This document shows, one piece after another, positions 47,128-60,988 of a stretch of DNA of 64,000 nt. How positions within the stretch are numbered: position 1 is the first letter of the stretch; each line of letters starts with the position of its first letter. Where the stretch lies: assembly GCA_036872755.1 (NCBI GenBank), contig JAVHNS010000004.1, positions 1,488,001 to 1,552,000 on the forward strand. The letters run 5' to 3'. Made by a program: the position numbers and the translations under genes. Origin of the DNA: Orbilia blumenaviensis. Taxonomy: Eukaryota; Ascomycota; Orbiliomycetes; Orbiliales; Orbiliaceae. The notes below the pieces were generated by a model. That model had not been told where the DNA came from. It was given only the letters and a program-made list of their open reading frames with translations, and ran no database searches.

Positions 47128-50053
47128 CGAGCTATTCGTATTCTGTGTTAGGTGGCCCATTTTTACTTTCGTATTTATTCGCTCTATTAATTTCTACCCC
47201 AGTGTACACCAGAGTATAATCACTATACTGAAAGGTGCTTCACTTGTGTTCAGGGAGGTCCGTCGGCGATGTAACAAAGTGGGGGACCGCGAAAGACAAG
47301 GGCGACAGGAAGATTCCTCAGAAGTGCAAATATCCCAGCACTTCTTTTTTTATTTGGTAATCGATAAGAAGAAAATAACTGATGAACGCACTCTGCAGAA
47401 TGGCAAGGCCGTGGTCGTTAGAGTGATCTTCAAGCTATATAAACGGCATCAAGTCAGACGGGGTTGTCATTCCCATGGCCCCAAAGTTTACGGCCGTGCG
47501 TTTAGTGTTAGGCAGGGATGTGGCCTTACGTTTATGATATCGACATCCAGCCGCTCTTTGCTGCTTCCCATTAAACGAATCAAGAAGGTTGGATTGTTAG
47601 AGGAAGTGGCGGGGATTTATTAGGCGGATATATGAATTATCTCTAACAGCCAATCCTAGTGGTGAAAAGCGGCCTTGTCGAGAAGGAGGGGGGTTGTTTA
47701 TATAAAAAGGATATCTCAATCAGACGACGGGCTCAGGCACGGATTGGGTTATCTTTTGTAGGAAGCGAGCTGCAGGTGTCAACTTTGCACATTCCTAATT
47801 CGAAAGTCGCGGGATTCGGGAAGGCGGCGAACGGATCTGGGGTGGTAGAAAATGCAGAAAATGTTTAAATCTCTGGCCCAGATCTTGGTATTTACTTTAA
47901 AGTAAGGACCTAAGCGGTTGGAAGACGGGGGAAATGGTTCGAGAAGAATTGGAGGTCATGTACCCGGATTGAGGTCAGCTCTAGTATCATATATCAGATA
48001 TCAGTCCTCAATAACTGCACTACCGGGAGGATATAAATCCTTTGACAGGCCACCTCTTAGTCAAAAAGATAGAGCGAAAATTTCGAACTCTAATGCATTT
48101 TCTTATGTAAAAGTAATTAATATCGGAGAGACATACCATCCGCCAGAATCATGATTGTCTGGCGACCCCATACGGCCGGCCGATGGAGCCCAATGGCGAA
48201 CCTGCACCGTAACCTCCCTCAGGCCCCATGTCAGGTGCATGATGTGTGTCTTTGAAATCGCGTCACCGGAGATGCTCAAGCTTCTGGGAGCCCGGCTGGT
48301 CCATAAGGGGCGGTGGTCAGCCTTCTATGCGGTCTGAAGCAACCGGACCTTCCCTTGTCAGGACGAAGATGGCGGTCCTGGTATCGCCCGCACCTTGCAG
48401 CTGGACCATGGAGCCAAACACTGGAAGAGAGCGAGGGAAATTTTTGCCTCATTCGGACGACCGACTAGGCTCTAACATTCGATCCTGGTAATTCTCCACG
48501 ATTGACGTTCGGGTTCAAGGTTGTTCCCTTGGATTTTTAAAACCCGTCGACGGATATACAGTTCTATTGATAGCAAGAAGACCGGCCCAAGCGGAGGCTC
48601 TTGACGGGATATCGTGGATGCCTTGCTTGTTAAGATGTTAAAAATCCCCATCAACAAAGGTGTTCACTGTAATTTATAAAGCATCAACCTATCAGCATTG
48701 ATATCAAGTCCGGCACTGTCATGATGATGATAATAATGGTCTCACCCTTAAGCTAATAAGTCTCCCTCGTACATCTGCCCCTCGATAACAAGAACGCCGA
48801 GGTTGGCCAGCCGGCTCAGCCATATATGCACTTCGCATGCGAAGCAAAAAAGGCACCAGCGAGCTCAACGGCCTTCGCCGCGATTTCATCCGAGGTCTAA
48901 TTATGCTCGTGATATTAAGGAAGGGCCCATTCGCAATATTAACGTTAAGCCAAGTCTCAAAGTCTCAATTCTCCAGGTTGCTTAGAGCGCATGGAGGCGC
49001 TGAAACATTTTTTCTTGCTGTATACACGGAATGGAACCCATCTGGTCAAGCTAAGACTGTGGAGAGGTCCTGTACACGTTGCAAGCGAAGGCTGCATGGT
49101 GCCGTCGGGAAAGATTCAGAATCGATAGTGATTAAGTTCTAGACACTTTCTATAGAACTTTTCGATTTTTAGCCCCGCAGCATACTTATCTAACGTCCGA
49201 TTGCATCGACGCAATGCTAAAGATGCTACCGTCGATGTGAAATCGTAATCAATACTACAGCGGTGGAGCAAAAGATCGAAACCGACGGCCTCCTACGAAT
49301 AAGAAGATGCATCCCTAACTCGTGCCATCCTAACCCCCTTTCGCTCCCATCATCAAAAAGGCGGCTTTTCTCCCACCAACCAACGGATGAGAAAGAAAAA
49401 AAGGCTGCAAAAGAACAATCCCAGTCGTTCGATATTCTAGGCAACCAGCGCGCTCACCACAAAAATGTCTTCGATTATGTCGAAAAATTTCTGGAACATT
49501 ACGCGATGCAGCTTAGTTTCTCCACATCCACTCTCCTCGGGTTCCACACCAGATGGCGTTTCGAATGGAAATGTGCCCGCCAAGTCCGAGACAGCGCCAG
49601 AGGCTGAACAAGGCAAGTGTAGCCTTTCCGCGTGCGCTTGCTTAATTGGGATCAGGTATCGATATTGCTATAATTGATTGCTCAATCGAGCAGCTAGATT
49701 GGTGGGCATCAAGCGGCTTGCGTGTTCAATGGTCAAAAAAGTGCTATTATTTCGAGATGCGGATCTGTCTACGCTAAGAACGAGGAGAGATCAAAACGTC
49801 AAAAACTCATGTATGTGCTGCATGATCAAGCCGATATAAAAGTCATTGAACACCCCGGACGCCCCGCGGCTGAGCCCTCGTGGCTCTCATATATGCATAA
49901 AAACCTCGTGGCTGGCTAAATGTCAGTTTCAAGGGCACTTTGCAGCTTCTTAAATTGTCGAATAACCCATATGCTGCCTGTTTGTAAGCTGGCCGCTTAG
50001 ACCATTGTGCAGGTAAACTTGCATATCCGACATCGCAGCTCCCAAGGATCAAA
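47128..50053. other. Gene-poor region of 2.9 kb
   Basis: The left part should be the promoter of the hypothetical gene and the right end the 3' UTR of IWR1. Open frames on the + strand (47087-47623, 48837-49142, 49263-49607, 49465-49677) start with ATG in some cases but show no family resemblance, and two of them overlap in different frames. I cannot support any as a gene. Confidence 0.45.
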
Positions 50054-51742
50054 TCAATCGCTTTCGTCTCCCCGCTCAAGGTCATACGACCCATCGGACT
50101 CGTAATCCCAGACTCCCCTTTTCTTACGACCACGAATCCTTGGCTGTATATATGGCTTGACCCTGTCGGGATCGCTATCGGAATCAGCAATATCATAGTC
50201 ATCCTCATCCGGGTAATCGTTTTTGTAATATTCCTCCGCTGCAATTTAACATAATGTTAGCTTCGACCCAGCATCCTAGTGAATATGGTATGCAGATAGA
50301 CGAACCATTGCTATCCTCATCATCACTGCCCCACACGTCGGATGCACTTTCTTCATCTTCATCGTTTTCGTACCACCATTGCTCGTCATCAGAGTTCGAT
50401 ATTCTAGTGCACTGATCAGCCATGTGTCAAGAAGCGGTTGAAAAGGCACAGAACATACACCAGGACGCCATAGTCGCCGTTGGTTACTGCCGTGCTTCCG
50501 TCTTTGCTCTTTTTGATTTCTTGACGGAAATACACGTCATAAACCCACTCTCCTTCCTCGCCGTCGCTATCCAACTTCATAGCGTCACCAGGTGCGTCAA
50601 CTTCCATGCGTTTCTCAACTTCCGCCCACGTGCCACCCCCGACCCCGCCGCCAAGGGGGTTTATCACTTTAATTTTCTTCTCATGTACTGGGGACCTTGG
50701 ATTGGTAGGGTAACTACTGAGATCGGGCTGGTTAGAGATGTAATCTAGGACCATGTCCTGCAGCTGCTTCGCTAGCTCATCAGAATCGAAGCCAAATTCA
50801 AGGCCCTCAGTTGGTTTCGCCGAGGGCTTCTCTTCCTTAGCCGTATTGCGAGTTCTTGAAGCATCCCTACTTCGTTGTCGCTGTAGCATCGCCTTTTCTT
50901 TGGCGTGCGTCTGCGGCCTCTTCCTTGTACGAGGTTTTGGTTGTTCTTCAAAGCTGTTGTACTCCATATCTTCTTCATCATAGTCTTCTGATCCAAGATC
51001 ATAGTCATTTGTCCCAATTTTTATAGCACTCCTTTTCTTCGCTACCCTTCCCGCTCCTTCCATGAACACCGGCACAAGCCCTCTTTCCCTCTTCTTTCCA
51101 GAAACCTGTCCAAATGCACCATTTTCTATCTTCATCTTCTTTGACAAGTGATATCTCCGCACTTCGGCTTTTGTGGTAGGACTCAACGCCCCATGATCTA
51201 CGACAGGGGCGCTGCTTGATATTGACTCAGAAAGCCGGTGTCGTGATGCGACGGGTACCGGCTTCTTCTTTAACCTAACCGATCGTGCCGGTGATACAGC
51301 TTTTTTGATCTCCCGGTTGCCTATCGGAAGCCTTCTATCTGCCACGATCGGCCTACCTTCGCGATCAGAAGACGTTGCTTCATGAAGATTACCGGGTTGA
51401 AGACTATCGTTCGAGGCATCGTCGGGCCGCGTTGAGGACTCCCCTGTAGAGATCCCTGGTATGTCGAGCCGGTGAGGCTTCAGGCCATTGGGGGGGAGAG
51501 GAGAAGCTGTGCCGCTGGCAGCACTTTCGACGGTATCGTGAAGTATGAAGCAGAACTCTCCGTCTACTCTCCGACGTTTGGATTCGACGACTATTATTTT
51601 TTTTGTGAAAAATGCCTGTTGGTTAGCGAAGGCTTGCTGGGGTTGGAGGGTTTGACGGGGCGGGGTTGCCCGTACGTAAGGTTTGTACGGGATCCTCGTT
51701 CCTTCGACGCTTAATTCTGATGGTATGAGGCGGAAGAGTCAT
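50054..51742 (-). CDS. IWR1: Iwr1-family RNA polymerase II nuclear import factor
   Basis: Four exons: 51742-51676, 51590-50459, 50403-50306 and 50238-50054, together 493 residues. Iwr1 binds assembled RNA polymerase II and carries it into the nucleus. The N-terminus, PPHTIRIKRRRNEDPVQTLL, followed by VESKRRRVDG, is the family's opening and includes the basic import signal. It is restored only if intron 1 runs from GTACGG to AATAATAG. A long variable Ser/Lys/Glu-rich section follows. The conserved core is formed across intron 2: EWVYDVYFRQEI, then YGVLVISNSDDEQWWYENDE. The C-terminus is acidic and Tyr-rich (EEYYKNDYPDEDDYDIADSD), as expected. The start ATG at 51742 is the first in frame. It is longer than the yeast protein because of the middle insertion. 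Confidence 0.95.
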
Positions 51743-53270
51743 TTTGGAGGCCGGCGAGTAATGATGGTGAACGGCTGGAGGGAACCTGGGTGCGACGTTG
51801 ACTCGAGCAAGGAGGTTACTTGGGAAGTTCGAGATCGTTTGAGGTTGAGGTTGAGGTTCAGCCCAACAGCAACACCATCCAAACGACACTAATCAACACA
51901 CCAACATTAAAACCGAAACTCCAATTGACTCCTAGCTGGTTAATCGATATCAGAAAATTGGTTTGAGTCCAGTCTAACTAGTTCGCGATTCGGAAACGCC
52001 TTAAGTGGCTATACTCTTAGGATTCTACTTCTTCCTACTTGCTCGGCTATTGTAAAAGTAATTCAGGATGAGATCACGTAGAATATTGGGCCCCGCGGCA
52101 GTGACCGAAGCACACAAGCGCTTCCCTATTCCGGCGTCCTTCTAGCCAGGACCTCTAGTTCAATCGATTAAAGGCTACATTGCATTGCGATTCCAACATT
52201 CGATACCATGTCAACAAGTAAAAATCTTGATGTCATTATAACGTGGATAGTTCGCACTAGTTGTTGGTCTCCAATCCGTCATCCTCGCCCGCTAAGGCAT
52301 CATAATATATATATATATATATATATATGCTCGATCAGGCTAAGCTACTCTCGTAGCTATCCCGGTCACCCCCTTGTTCCCCAACTACAGCTCCAACTGA
52401 TAAGCCGATATCATGAAACGTGGGTTTAGCCTGTATAATTCCCAACTGGGACAGCGGCGGCGGTTCGCAATGGAGTAGTTGCAGTGGAAGCCAGGGAGCT
52501 ATCGGATTCCGGTTCTCGCTGTAGTTGGTTTGTACCCAAAGATCGCACTAACGAAGAAAAATTGTGAACAGCAAAATGCATTGCCTGTATATAAAAAAAA
52601 TCTCAAGGAGACTTCAATTGAAGGTACCAAGTAGTAGTGACGAAAGAGGAAACAAATACAACCCGCGTCACGATCAAGAAGTGCAACAAACCCTCAGCAA
52701 AAAGACGAATATGGGGGAAACGGCGGCAGGATATAACAAGACATCATAACCGAATAGAACGTGCTAGCAGAAAGCTTTAAAACGGAGCTGTGATAAAATA
52801 GAAAACAATAAAGTGAAGCTCAAGAGAAAAACTGGGACAGGAGAAGAAAAAAGCAGCATACAGGTTCTACATCCGAAATGAATATAACACGACTCCGAAA
52901 TGATTTTCCTTCGGATGGGATGGAACAATAATATGGTAAAGCTGTTAGATGGTATACATTCGATTGTATACGGAAAGCTAGAAAGATCGAGAAAAGTGTT
53001 CTAAACACCACATGAGCAGTCCCCGATTCGCCTTCAATCAAGAGACAAGGAGAATTTGTAATATGTTAGTCCCTTTATGAGCTTTCCCGCATCTATCGGA
53101 TTCCCAATAGACCCCATGATAGGCGGCTGCACGTCAAGATTCTGTCCCACAATTGCGTCCGATCCTAGTGTACATAAAGTCGAAAATTGTGCGGTTGGAA
53201 ATTGAAAGAAGCATGCAGAATTATCGTAAACATCGTTGTTCGTTATAGGGTGGGGACCTCAAACAATCGT
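51743..53270. other. Intergenic region
   Basis: About 1.5 kb between the IWR1 start and the CDC42 stop, both on the minus strand. It holds an AT microsatellite at 52305-52328 and AT-rich sequence. The right side from about 52800 should be the CDC42 3' UTR. No coding frame is supportable. Confidence 0.5.
52305..52328. repeat. AT dinucleotide microsatellite
   Basis: (AT)n of about 24 bases upstream of IWR1, directly visible. Confidence 0.9.
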
Positions 53271-54066
<796 letters not shown>

Positions 54067-55028
54067 CGTTACCAAAAAAGGATCGGTGTAGAAGATTGCT
54101 TTTTTTCGTCAAGTGGTTCTATTGAGAAAGCAGGAATATACCAAGGTCAGACCTTAAACGTAAAAAGGGCTCGATAACGACGAAGCTATTGAGGCGATGA
54201 TAACGCGACAACAAAAAAACCCGATTCTGAGAATTCGCGTATGGACAAGAGCTGTTGAAAGGTGTTGAAAGGTGAAAGGGGGAGCCGCATGCAGCAAGAA
54301 TCAATGAGTGCAGGTGACCCTGCCCAGAAGAGGGCGAGCAAGTTTGGAAGATGGGGAGGTCAAGGGGTTATGATTGGGGGGGTGTGGGCAGGTTCATTCA
54401 GGGTTCGAGTTGTGACCGATTGATAGAGACGCACATACTAAGCAGGTATGTAGGTATGTAAGTACGTACCAATAGGTAGCTTTGTCAGGAGCTACTGGAA
54501 CGTCGGACTAGGCCTGGGACCTCAATAAAAGACAGCTTCACGCGATAGCGTCGGAGACAGTGTAGTCAATTCGGAAATGATTGATACAGGAAGGTTGAAG
54601 TCGGAGGGAGGTTGAAGCTGATGGCTGAGAACAGTCGTTCGTCGGAGGAGGACGGTGGTTGGCTGAGGTCGACTATGATGAAGGTGACGATGATGATGAT
54701 GGAGAGAGGGAGATTGGGGGCGGAAGTTTTTTGGGGAGAACTGGATTGCCTTTGAGAGGACCAAACACCAAATTAAGCTCTCTTCTCCCTTCATCAGAAG
54801 ACGACCAGACAGAACGGAGCCCGCTCCACTCCACTCCACAGTCCCCCAACCGCAGGCATACCGAATAGAACAGAATAAAACAGAACAGGACAGGACGGAC
54901 CAGGCAAGGCAAGGTCCCACAGACGCAGCACGGCCGGGCAGGAAGCAGCTGCCCGTCCTTGGAAACCTGAAACGTGAAGAAACCAGCGGCACAATGGTAG
55001 TATGCACGGGCAGGGCGATAAGAAGGGT

Positions 55029-55090
55029 GAGGGAGCAATCAATCAATCAAACTAGCAAGCAATCGATCAAGCAATCAAGCAATCAAGCTA
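55029..55090 (+). repeat. Short tandem CAATCAAT/CAAGCAATC repeat
   Basis: AATCAATCAATCAA is followed by several copies of CAAGCAATCAAG and ends in the palindrome CAAGCTAGCTTG. It lies about 1 kb upstream of the CDC42 start. Confidence 0.75.
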
Positions 55091-56562
55091 GCTTGCTCGA
55101 TTCAGCTGCACCGCTACTTAGTATTTGGTACTTAGCACTTACCTTCCGTTCAAAAAGGCAGCGAGGCCAAGGGACCCAGAACTCGACACGGCCTCCCACG
55201 AATCGCTGGCTGTCGGTTATCTGTCCTGTGGAAGGGTTTGAACATTAAATCTCCTTCGAAGGAGGCGGACGGCTAGCTTGTTTAAGCGCGGTGATGGCTA
55301 GAAACAGCAGTTCAGTGCGTACTTCAACCTCTCCAAGCACCACTGCTCCGTCACTTCGGTCCAAAATAGCGTCGCAAGGGAGACGGAAAACAGGAGGTCC
55401 AAGAGAGAACCACGAGAGCTATCCTCAACCTGCTCTTGCTATTTATCCACTTCATCTACAAGCGGATTGCGAATTGTGCTTAGTCGATCACCCGAACGAG
55501 CTAAATTCATGGGCCTTCGCTAGCTTCAGCTTTAACATCCCATGTCCCGAGATCCTGTCTCGATGGTACCCCAAGCTTCCGTCTCAAGTGGTCTTGTCCA
55601 GCCAAAACGGCGACAGGGCAACACTCCCGATGCTTCAGATGTAGCCGGGGTATGTGTGCGTGCATGTGTGCGTGCGCCCTTCTGGGTTTATTTCTATCTA
55701 CGGCTGTCCAAACGACGACGGCGATGACGGCGACGGCGACATTTCAAAACCACGAAGTTTACGACAACAGTGACAACCATGAACATTCACACACACGTGA
55801 ACGTAAAGATGAAGATGAACTTCTTACGTATTTATTTCGTCGGCAAATATGAAAATACCCAAATAACGACATACGACATGCCAAAATTCCCGCAATCTAT
55901 ATAAAAGAACACGCTTTTGGACCTTTGTGCAGTAGCTAGATTAGCTATTCCATATATTAGCTGACATGGCTGCCACTATATTCCTCTATCCTCCGTCCAA
56001 GCCACGGGAGTACGTCGACGAGTGCCATGCAACATGGATATTTCGTCGCACAGATTTGCCCAAAGAGGAGGTTAGTTCGTTTGCAATCTCAATATACTCG
56101 CGAAACCTTGCAGTGCGCCTGCAGCCTCCGATTCTGAGAGATCCTTTATACTTCGGATCATTCAACATTGGGGAACAACCTCCCGACTTTTTCTCCTCTC
56201 CCTTCCAATTATTCATACTTATTACTTCAAAATTTTAAAACATTTGAGGAGAGAGTTTTTAAAAAATAGAAAAAGTGACAGCTCAGCATAGGTCTCCTGA
56301 GTTCTGGAACGACCCAAGAGTTTTAATTAATTCAAAATGTATGATTATCGTGACTCGTTAGTATAGGGTGAAGTTATCATGCATCAACCATGGCTGGCCT
56401 CCCTATAACCGATGCACGGTTGATTCTGGTGGCAACACATCCATCTGAATGGACAAACTCAAACGGGCCTTGGTTAGTCTGTCAACCATAACCAACCAAC
56501 AGCCAGGGCATCGAACGGAATCTCTGAAACGCGGGCTGGAAACGTCTATGCATGGCATTCAT

Positions 56563-56564
<2 letters not shown>

Positions 56565-56605
<41 letters not shown>
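56565..56605 (+). repeat. T30-A11 tract
   Basis: Thirty T followed directly by eleven A, able to fold back on itself. Directly visible. It may be slippage or the tail of a lost retroelement. Confidence 0.9.
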
Positions 56606-57737
56606 GTATTATTCGTAATCTTCCTTGTCCATTGCAGCCACGTTGATATCTTTAGCCGGACAATTTACCGAATAGCTCTACCTCGATATTAATTATTATT
56701 GCATTTGCTAGTTAGCATAGCTGGGACTATAGCTGCAGCTGCTAGGCGATGTCTATGGAACGCTCCAACAGTATATCCGTCTAAGGCCTCAAAGACTTGG
56801 TATGCTCTCAATCCCTGTAGCTGTTAAGCGCTTTTAAAAACTAGGAATGCCTTGTCCGATTATATGACTTCCCATCCATTTCAAAATCTGGTCCGACAGT
56901 CCGTACTTCCGTACTTCCGCACCAGTTAAACTTACTTTCCCTTGGTTTTTGGAAGACGATATATTTTTCTAGAATTAATGCTGCTACTACAAGGATGGCA
57001 TCTATTGCACCAGGGTTCACATCTATAGGCTGAACGGAATCACGAAAGTTCGAGGCATCTGAACCCAGCTCGTGCGACAATTTGACTCCTCAATATCGCG
57101 GTCTAGTCTCGGGGCTCGACCTTGGCTCTCTATTCGTAGGATCAATTAATTGGAACCCAATACATAACTATTTAATCGGTACTGGTTGGTTCAGGATGGA
57201 GCTTGTTGTTCGAAGGTACCTAGTATAAGGGCCGGAATTAGTCTGCTGACTAATGTATCGACAAAACACAACGCTCTAACGCGTTGCCATATAGATTTTT
57301 TGGCAAAAATTTGCAGACAACGCTTGCTCCAAGCTTTAGGCCATAAAATTTACGTACTGATATATCCCTGTAGGTAGACCTGTATCTCCTGAGTATCTCA
57401 ATTGTATACTGTCGCTGTTAAACCATATTCAGCGTTCTGTTTGCCGCGAAAATGCACAGGTGTTAATATGCTGCTAATGATAGGAAGATTGCTAGTATTA
57501 GACCAGGTAGTTGTAGACTCCCCCCCCTAGAGCTCTACTCATTATCTGATACTAGGAAGTTTGAGGAACGTTGCAATGTAATTGAAATAACTGGTTAGGG
57601 GCGCTACCTAAGATAAGAGTGAAAAATAAAAAAATAAAAAATATGCGACAAGATGAAAAGAGGAAAGGATGAAAATGAAGATGAAAAAAATAGCAACGAA
57701 TAGGTAAAGAAACACCGGCTTGAAGGTCTGTGTCATA

Positions 57738-60700
57738 TCAAAGCCCCTGGTGGTCCTGCTCCCATCTTTCTAAAAATTCCAGTGCCTCCTTCTTCCGACT
57801 TTCGCTTCCCTCGCCGTTTATCACCCATCCTTTCGAATCCCACTCTCCTCCAGATTTTTCCGAAATCGAAGCACCGTAATTTAGGAGTAATTGCATCATA
57901 CCTAAGTTACATCTATAGCTTGCTCGTTGAAGTGGGGTCCAGTAGCTAGGCCCATTGCCTACCTCTCGACTTGTGCCCGCCCCGCCGTGCGTCCTTTGGT
58001 CTTGGTCCCACCCTCCATATGCCGGGTGGTTAGAATCTGCCCCGGCAACTAATAACGCGCAAACCACTTCAAGGTGTCCCATCTGTACTGGCCAGTCTAA
58101 TAGAGCTGATAGTTCCTCTGCCGGGTATTCTTGCCGTTTTAGAAGATAGGATACTATTCTGAGATGCCCTTGATTACAAGCAAATGACAGGGGAGTATTA
58201 TTGCCCTTTGCCTTTGCCTGTGGATCACATCCTTGGTCGATTGCCCACTGGAGAAGTGATAAATGCCCTTCTTTCGCAGCGTGGTGAGCAGTGTTCATGT
58301 ATTCGGCATCGTAAGCCTCTATACTGGCACCGTACCTCACGAGCAGTTTTGAAATATCCAAAAGCCCCCTTATTGCTGCAAAGATAAGGGGCGTTTCGTT
58401 CCTGTCGGATGCCTGGAGATTGGCATCGGCTCCATTGTCGAGAAGTAATTTTGTGATGTCGGCTCTGCCTTTTGTGATAGCCCAGTGCAATGAGGACCAG
58501 CCGGCGATTTTTATATTGATATTGGCCCCGTTTTGAATTAGCCATTCACCTGTATCTCCGGCATCGCTGACGATGGCCCATATCAGGGGGGGTTTTGATT
58601 CAACTATATCTCCTCCGAAAGTTTGGACCGTAGTTTCGGGGTTTATTTGCCCCAAACCCTTATCCACCATCAGTTTAACTACTCGGAGGTAGTCAAAATG
58701 GATAGCTATATTAAACCCTGTGGCAGTTAAAAAATCATCTTCGCAGTAAGTAGATATCCCCCTTGGAATTTTATCGAAGAGAACTTCAAATTTAGTTTCC
58801 TGCTGAAGAAGCTGGACTGCAAGATTATCTATCTCTGGATTATTGGCCCTGCTAGCATGGAAACCCCACATTTCAGCAGAGTAGGAGAGAAGACCATACA
58901 TCCGTGCTTTAGCCTCACGCCACCCTCTGCTTGATATATCGTCCGAAACGATCTCGGTTAAATCGGTTTTGCCGATGTAGTTGATGCATTCCCTAGCGAT
59001 GTCTCCTTCGATTCTCTGAATAAGGTCTAGTTTATCCCTTAGAAGCTCGTAGACGGTGGTATGTACGAATTGAACCCGGGGTGATCCCCCAAGTATCAAA
59101 TCCTCACCATCGGATTCTGATCCCTGCGCAAGTGTGAGAAGCCCTTGGCACCAGTCGAGAATTTTTTCTATGCTGATCGTATTCGTACGACGTGCGAAAC
59201 TACCATCACGGTCTGCTCTTCCGAAACTGACAGCGCATTCTAATTCGTAAGCTGATAGGCTCCTTCTAGCAAAATATACCCAGGATATTGCTATCTTTGC
59301 GCGTAGGGATTCTTCAGGTAGGAGGTCGCGGACTTTGGAGAGGTCGGATTGGTAAATGTCCAAGAATGTTGGTGGTAGAGATTTGAGTACATCAGATATC
59401 AGACCCGCTCGGGATGAGTTGAAAAGTTCTTTCATTTGCAGTACAGGTAGTAGGAAACTAGTTGAATTTGTAGCAGAGGGATGGGTTAGATATGGCTAGC
59501 ATTTGTTGTCTTCGGTTGCACTAAATAAAGATGGAAGCTTACCTTTTGTCAGACTTGTCAATAAGCTCCTTGATAATCATTTCCTTAGTCAAACTGTCCT
59601 CCCGTCGGAGATCAGCTCGGAACCTCTTTGCTTTTGGATCATCTCCTTCAATCTTATGATTAAGATATATTTCTAAATCTTGAGGGGTTGCGGCGAGCTC
59701 GAACGGTTTAATATCTTGCGTATCGCCGAGGAAATAGTTCATATATGCATTTCCACTGCACAGGAGAAGTTTAATCTTCACAGATCGCTGTATTTCAGTT
59801 ATAAATTCATATATCCCATCGATCAAGTCTGTGGCTCGGGGACTTCTATCCTGCACTGGAAGGAGATGAAGGTTGTCAAGGGCGAGAAACATCCCATTCG
59901 GAAACTGCTGGCATTCAGCTGATTCTATAAACGCTTTTGTTAATTCTTGCCGCAACGGAACTCTCCTGGATTGAACGCTTGGGCCCGCGAGGTCGATTAT
60001 AGCCTTTGGGAAAGATGCTTTGCTAGGATCGGGATTACCACTTGCTAGCTGGTCTAAAAGCTGCAGCAGCAGGGTGACGATAAGCTTAGTGGCAGTCAGG
60101 TCTTTGAGACAGTTAGGAGTGACGTAAAAGTATGTACAGCCCATTGCCCGTTCATTGCTGTGTACTTTGTCTCGCCACTGGTTTTGAAGATAATGGACAA
60201 CCGCAGATCTACAATACCCTTCATTAGCAATCGACACTAGTATGCCTGTTAAAATTAATTTGTGGTTTTGGAGCAAACATTTGTGTCGATTTCCCCGCTC
60301 CCCGGGCCCCACGACACCAGAACACTTTGTTTGGTGCATTACTAGCGATCCAATCTTTCAATTCACTTGATTGCAGTAAATGCGCACCGGTCCCCGCTGT
60401 CATTTTCGTTTGAAAGTCGCTTTGAACTTCGGATTGTTCGCCATCGAAGGAATATCCCCTCAACCAGTCGAGGATATCATTCGCCCTGGCGCCTTGAGGT
60501 ATGAAATACTATCAGTACGGAGTATATACTCACTTGGGAGTTGATAACAACTTACGTTCTAGAACTGTACGTGAAACATACTCGATGTCCACGTTGATAG
60601 CTATCCCAAGTTCTGTCTCCAGCTTACGAAGGTTGTCTTGTAAATCCTTCGCATCCTTCTTCGAGATCACGGGCCATTCCGCCCTTTTCAATAAATGGTA

Positions 60701-60988
60701 GACCTTCCCTTTCAATCCCTCGCGCTTTTGAGGGATCTTCTTTTCAATTTCCGTGAAAACTTCTTGCATCCTTGGTTTCAAATTTATATCTTCGATATAC
60801 CGGGATGCTCTTGTCTCATCATGCAGACCATTTTGTCCCTTTTCATATTTTTCGAGTAAATATTGTAAGCTGCTTATGTGAGCAAGGATTTCTGCCCATT
60901 CTTTTGGGGCATTTTTGACGTCGTTGGCGTAGATTATTAGGGCTTTCGCTGTATGGATAAGGGCTGGTATGCCGGTGGCTATCTCCAT
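57738..60988 (-). CDS. NLR-like STAND protein: HeLo-like N-terminus, NACHT NTPase, ankyrin repeats
   Basis: Four exons: 60988-60556, 60492-60279, 60208-59543 and 59457-57738, together 1010 residues. The N-terminal 145 residues are helical (MEIATGIPALIHTAKALIIY, then an APKEWAEILAHISSL segment) and resemble the HeLo-like N-terminal domain of fungal STAND proteins, which in relatives can trigger cell death. The NACHT part has a Walker A GARGAGKST at 206-214 and a Walker B-like MFLALDN at 322-328. The fungal motif VQFVHTTVYELLRD follows near 566-579. About eight ankyrin repeats fill residues 680-985 (for example SSLHWAITKGRADITKLLLD; TPLIFAAIRGLLDISKLLV). Intron 2 has a weak donor (GTTTGC) but a good GCTAATGA branch site, and its join gives GKSTQISAVV, typical of the family. 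Proteins of this type act in non-self recognition and heterokaryon incompatibility; that role is inferred here. Confidence 0.93.

Larger units (their letters stand above)
54067..57737. other. Long intergenic region upstream of CDC42
   Basis: About 3.7 kb to the stop of the NLR gene. The left part should be the CDC42 promoter and 5' UTR. It contains tandem CAATCAAT/CAAGCAATC sequence at about 55029-55090, GTATGTAG-like repeats at 54450-54475, a T30-A11 tract at 56565-56605 and A/G-rich sequence near 57600-57720. Open frames at 54522-55046 (-), 55294-55644 (+) and 55966-56238 (+) have no family resemblance and are not called. Confidence 0.45.

Noticed and set aside
47087..47623. 178-codon + strand open frame
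   Set aside because: Overlaps exon 1 and the promoter of the minus-strand hypothetical gene, starts at a non-ATG codon and has no recognisable sequence.
48837..49142. 101-codon + strand ATG frame
   Set aside because: No domain, no neighbours sharing it and no splice partners. It cannot be separated from chance.
49465..49677. 70-codon + strand frame beginning MSSIMSKNFW
   Set aside because: The start looks protein-like, but another frame overlaps it and no downstream exon could be joined in phase.
54522..55046. 174-codon minus-strand open frame upstream of CDC42
   Set aside because: Several overlapping frames of equal quality exist here, reflecting low-complexity purine/pyrimidine sequence.
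60279..60463. Apparent in-frame stop after Walker A of the NLR, suggesting a pseudogene
   Set aside because: A 70-nt intron (60209-60278) with a good branch site restores GKSTQISAVV and the full downstream frame, so the gene appears intact.
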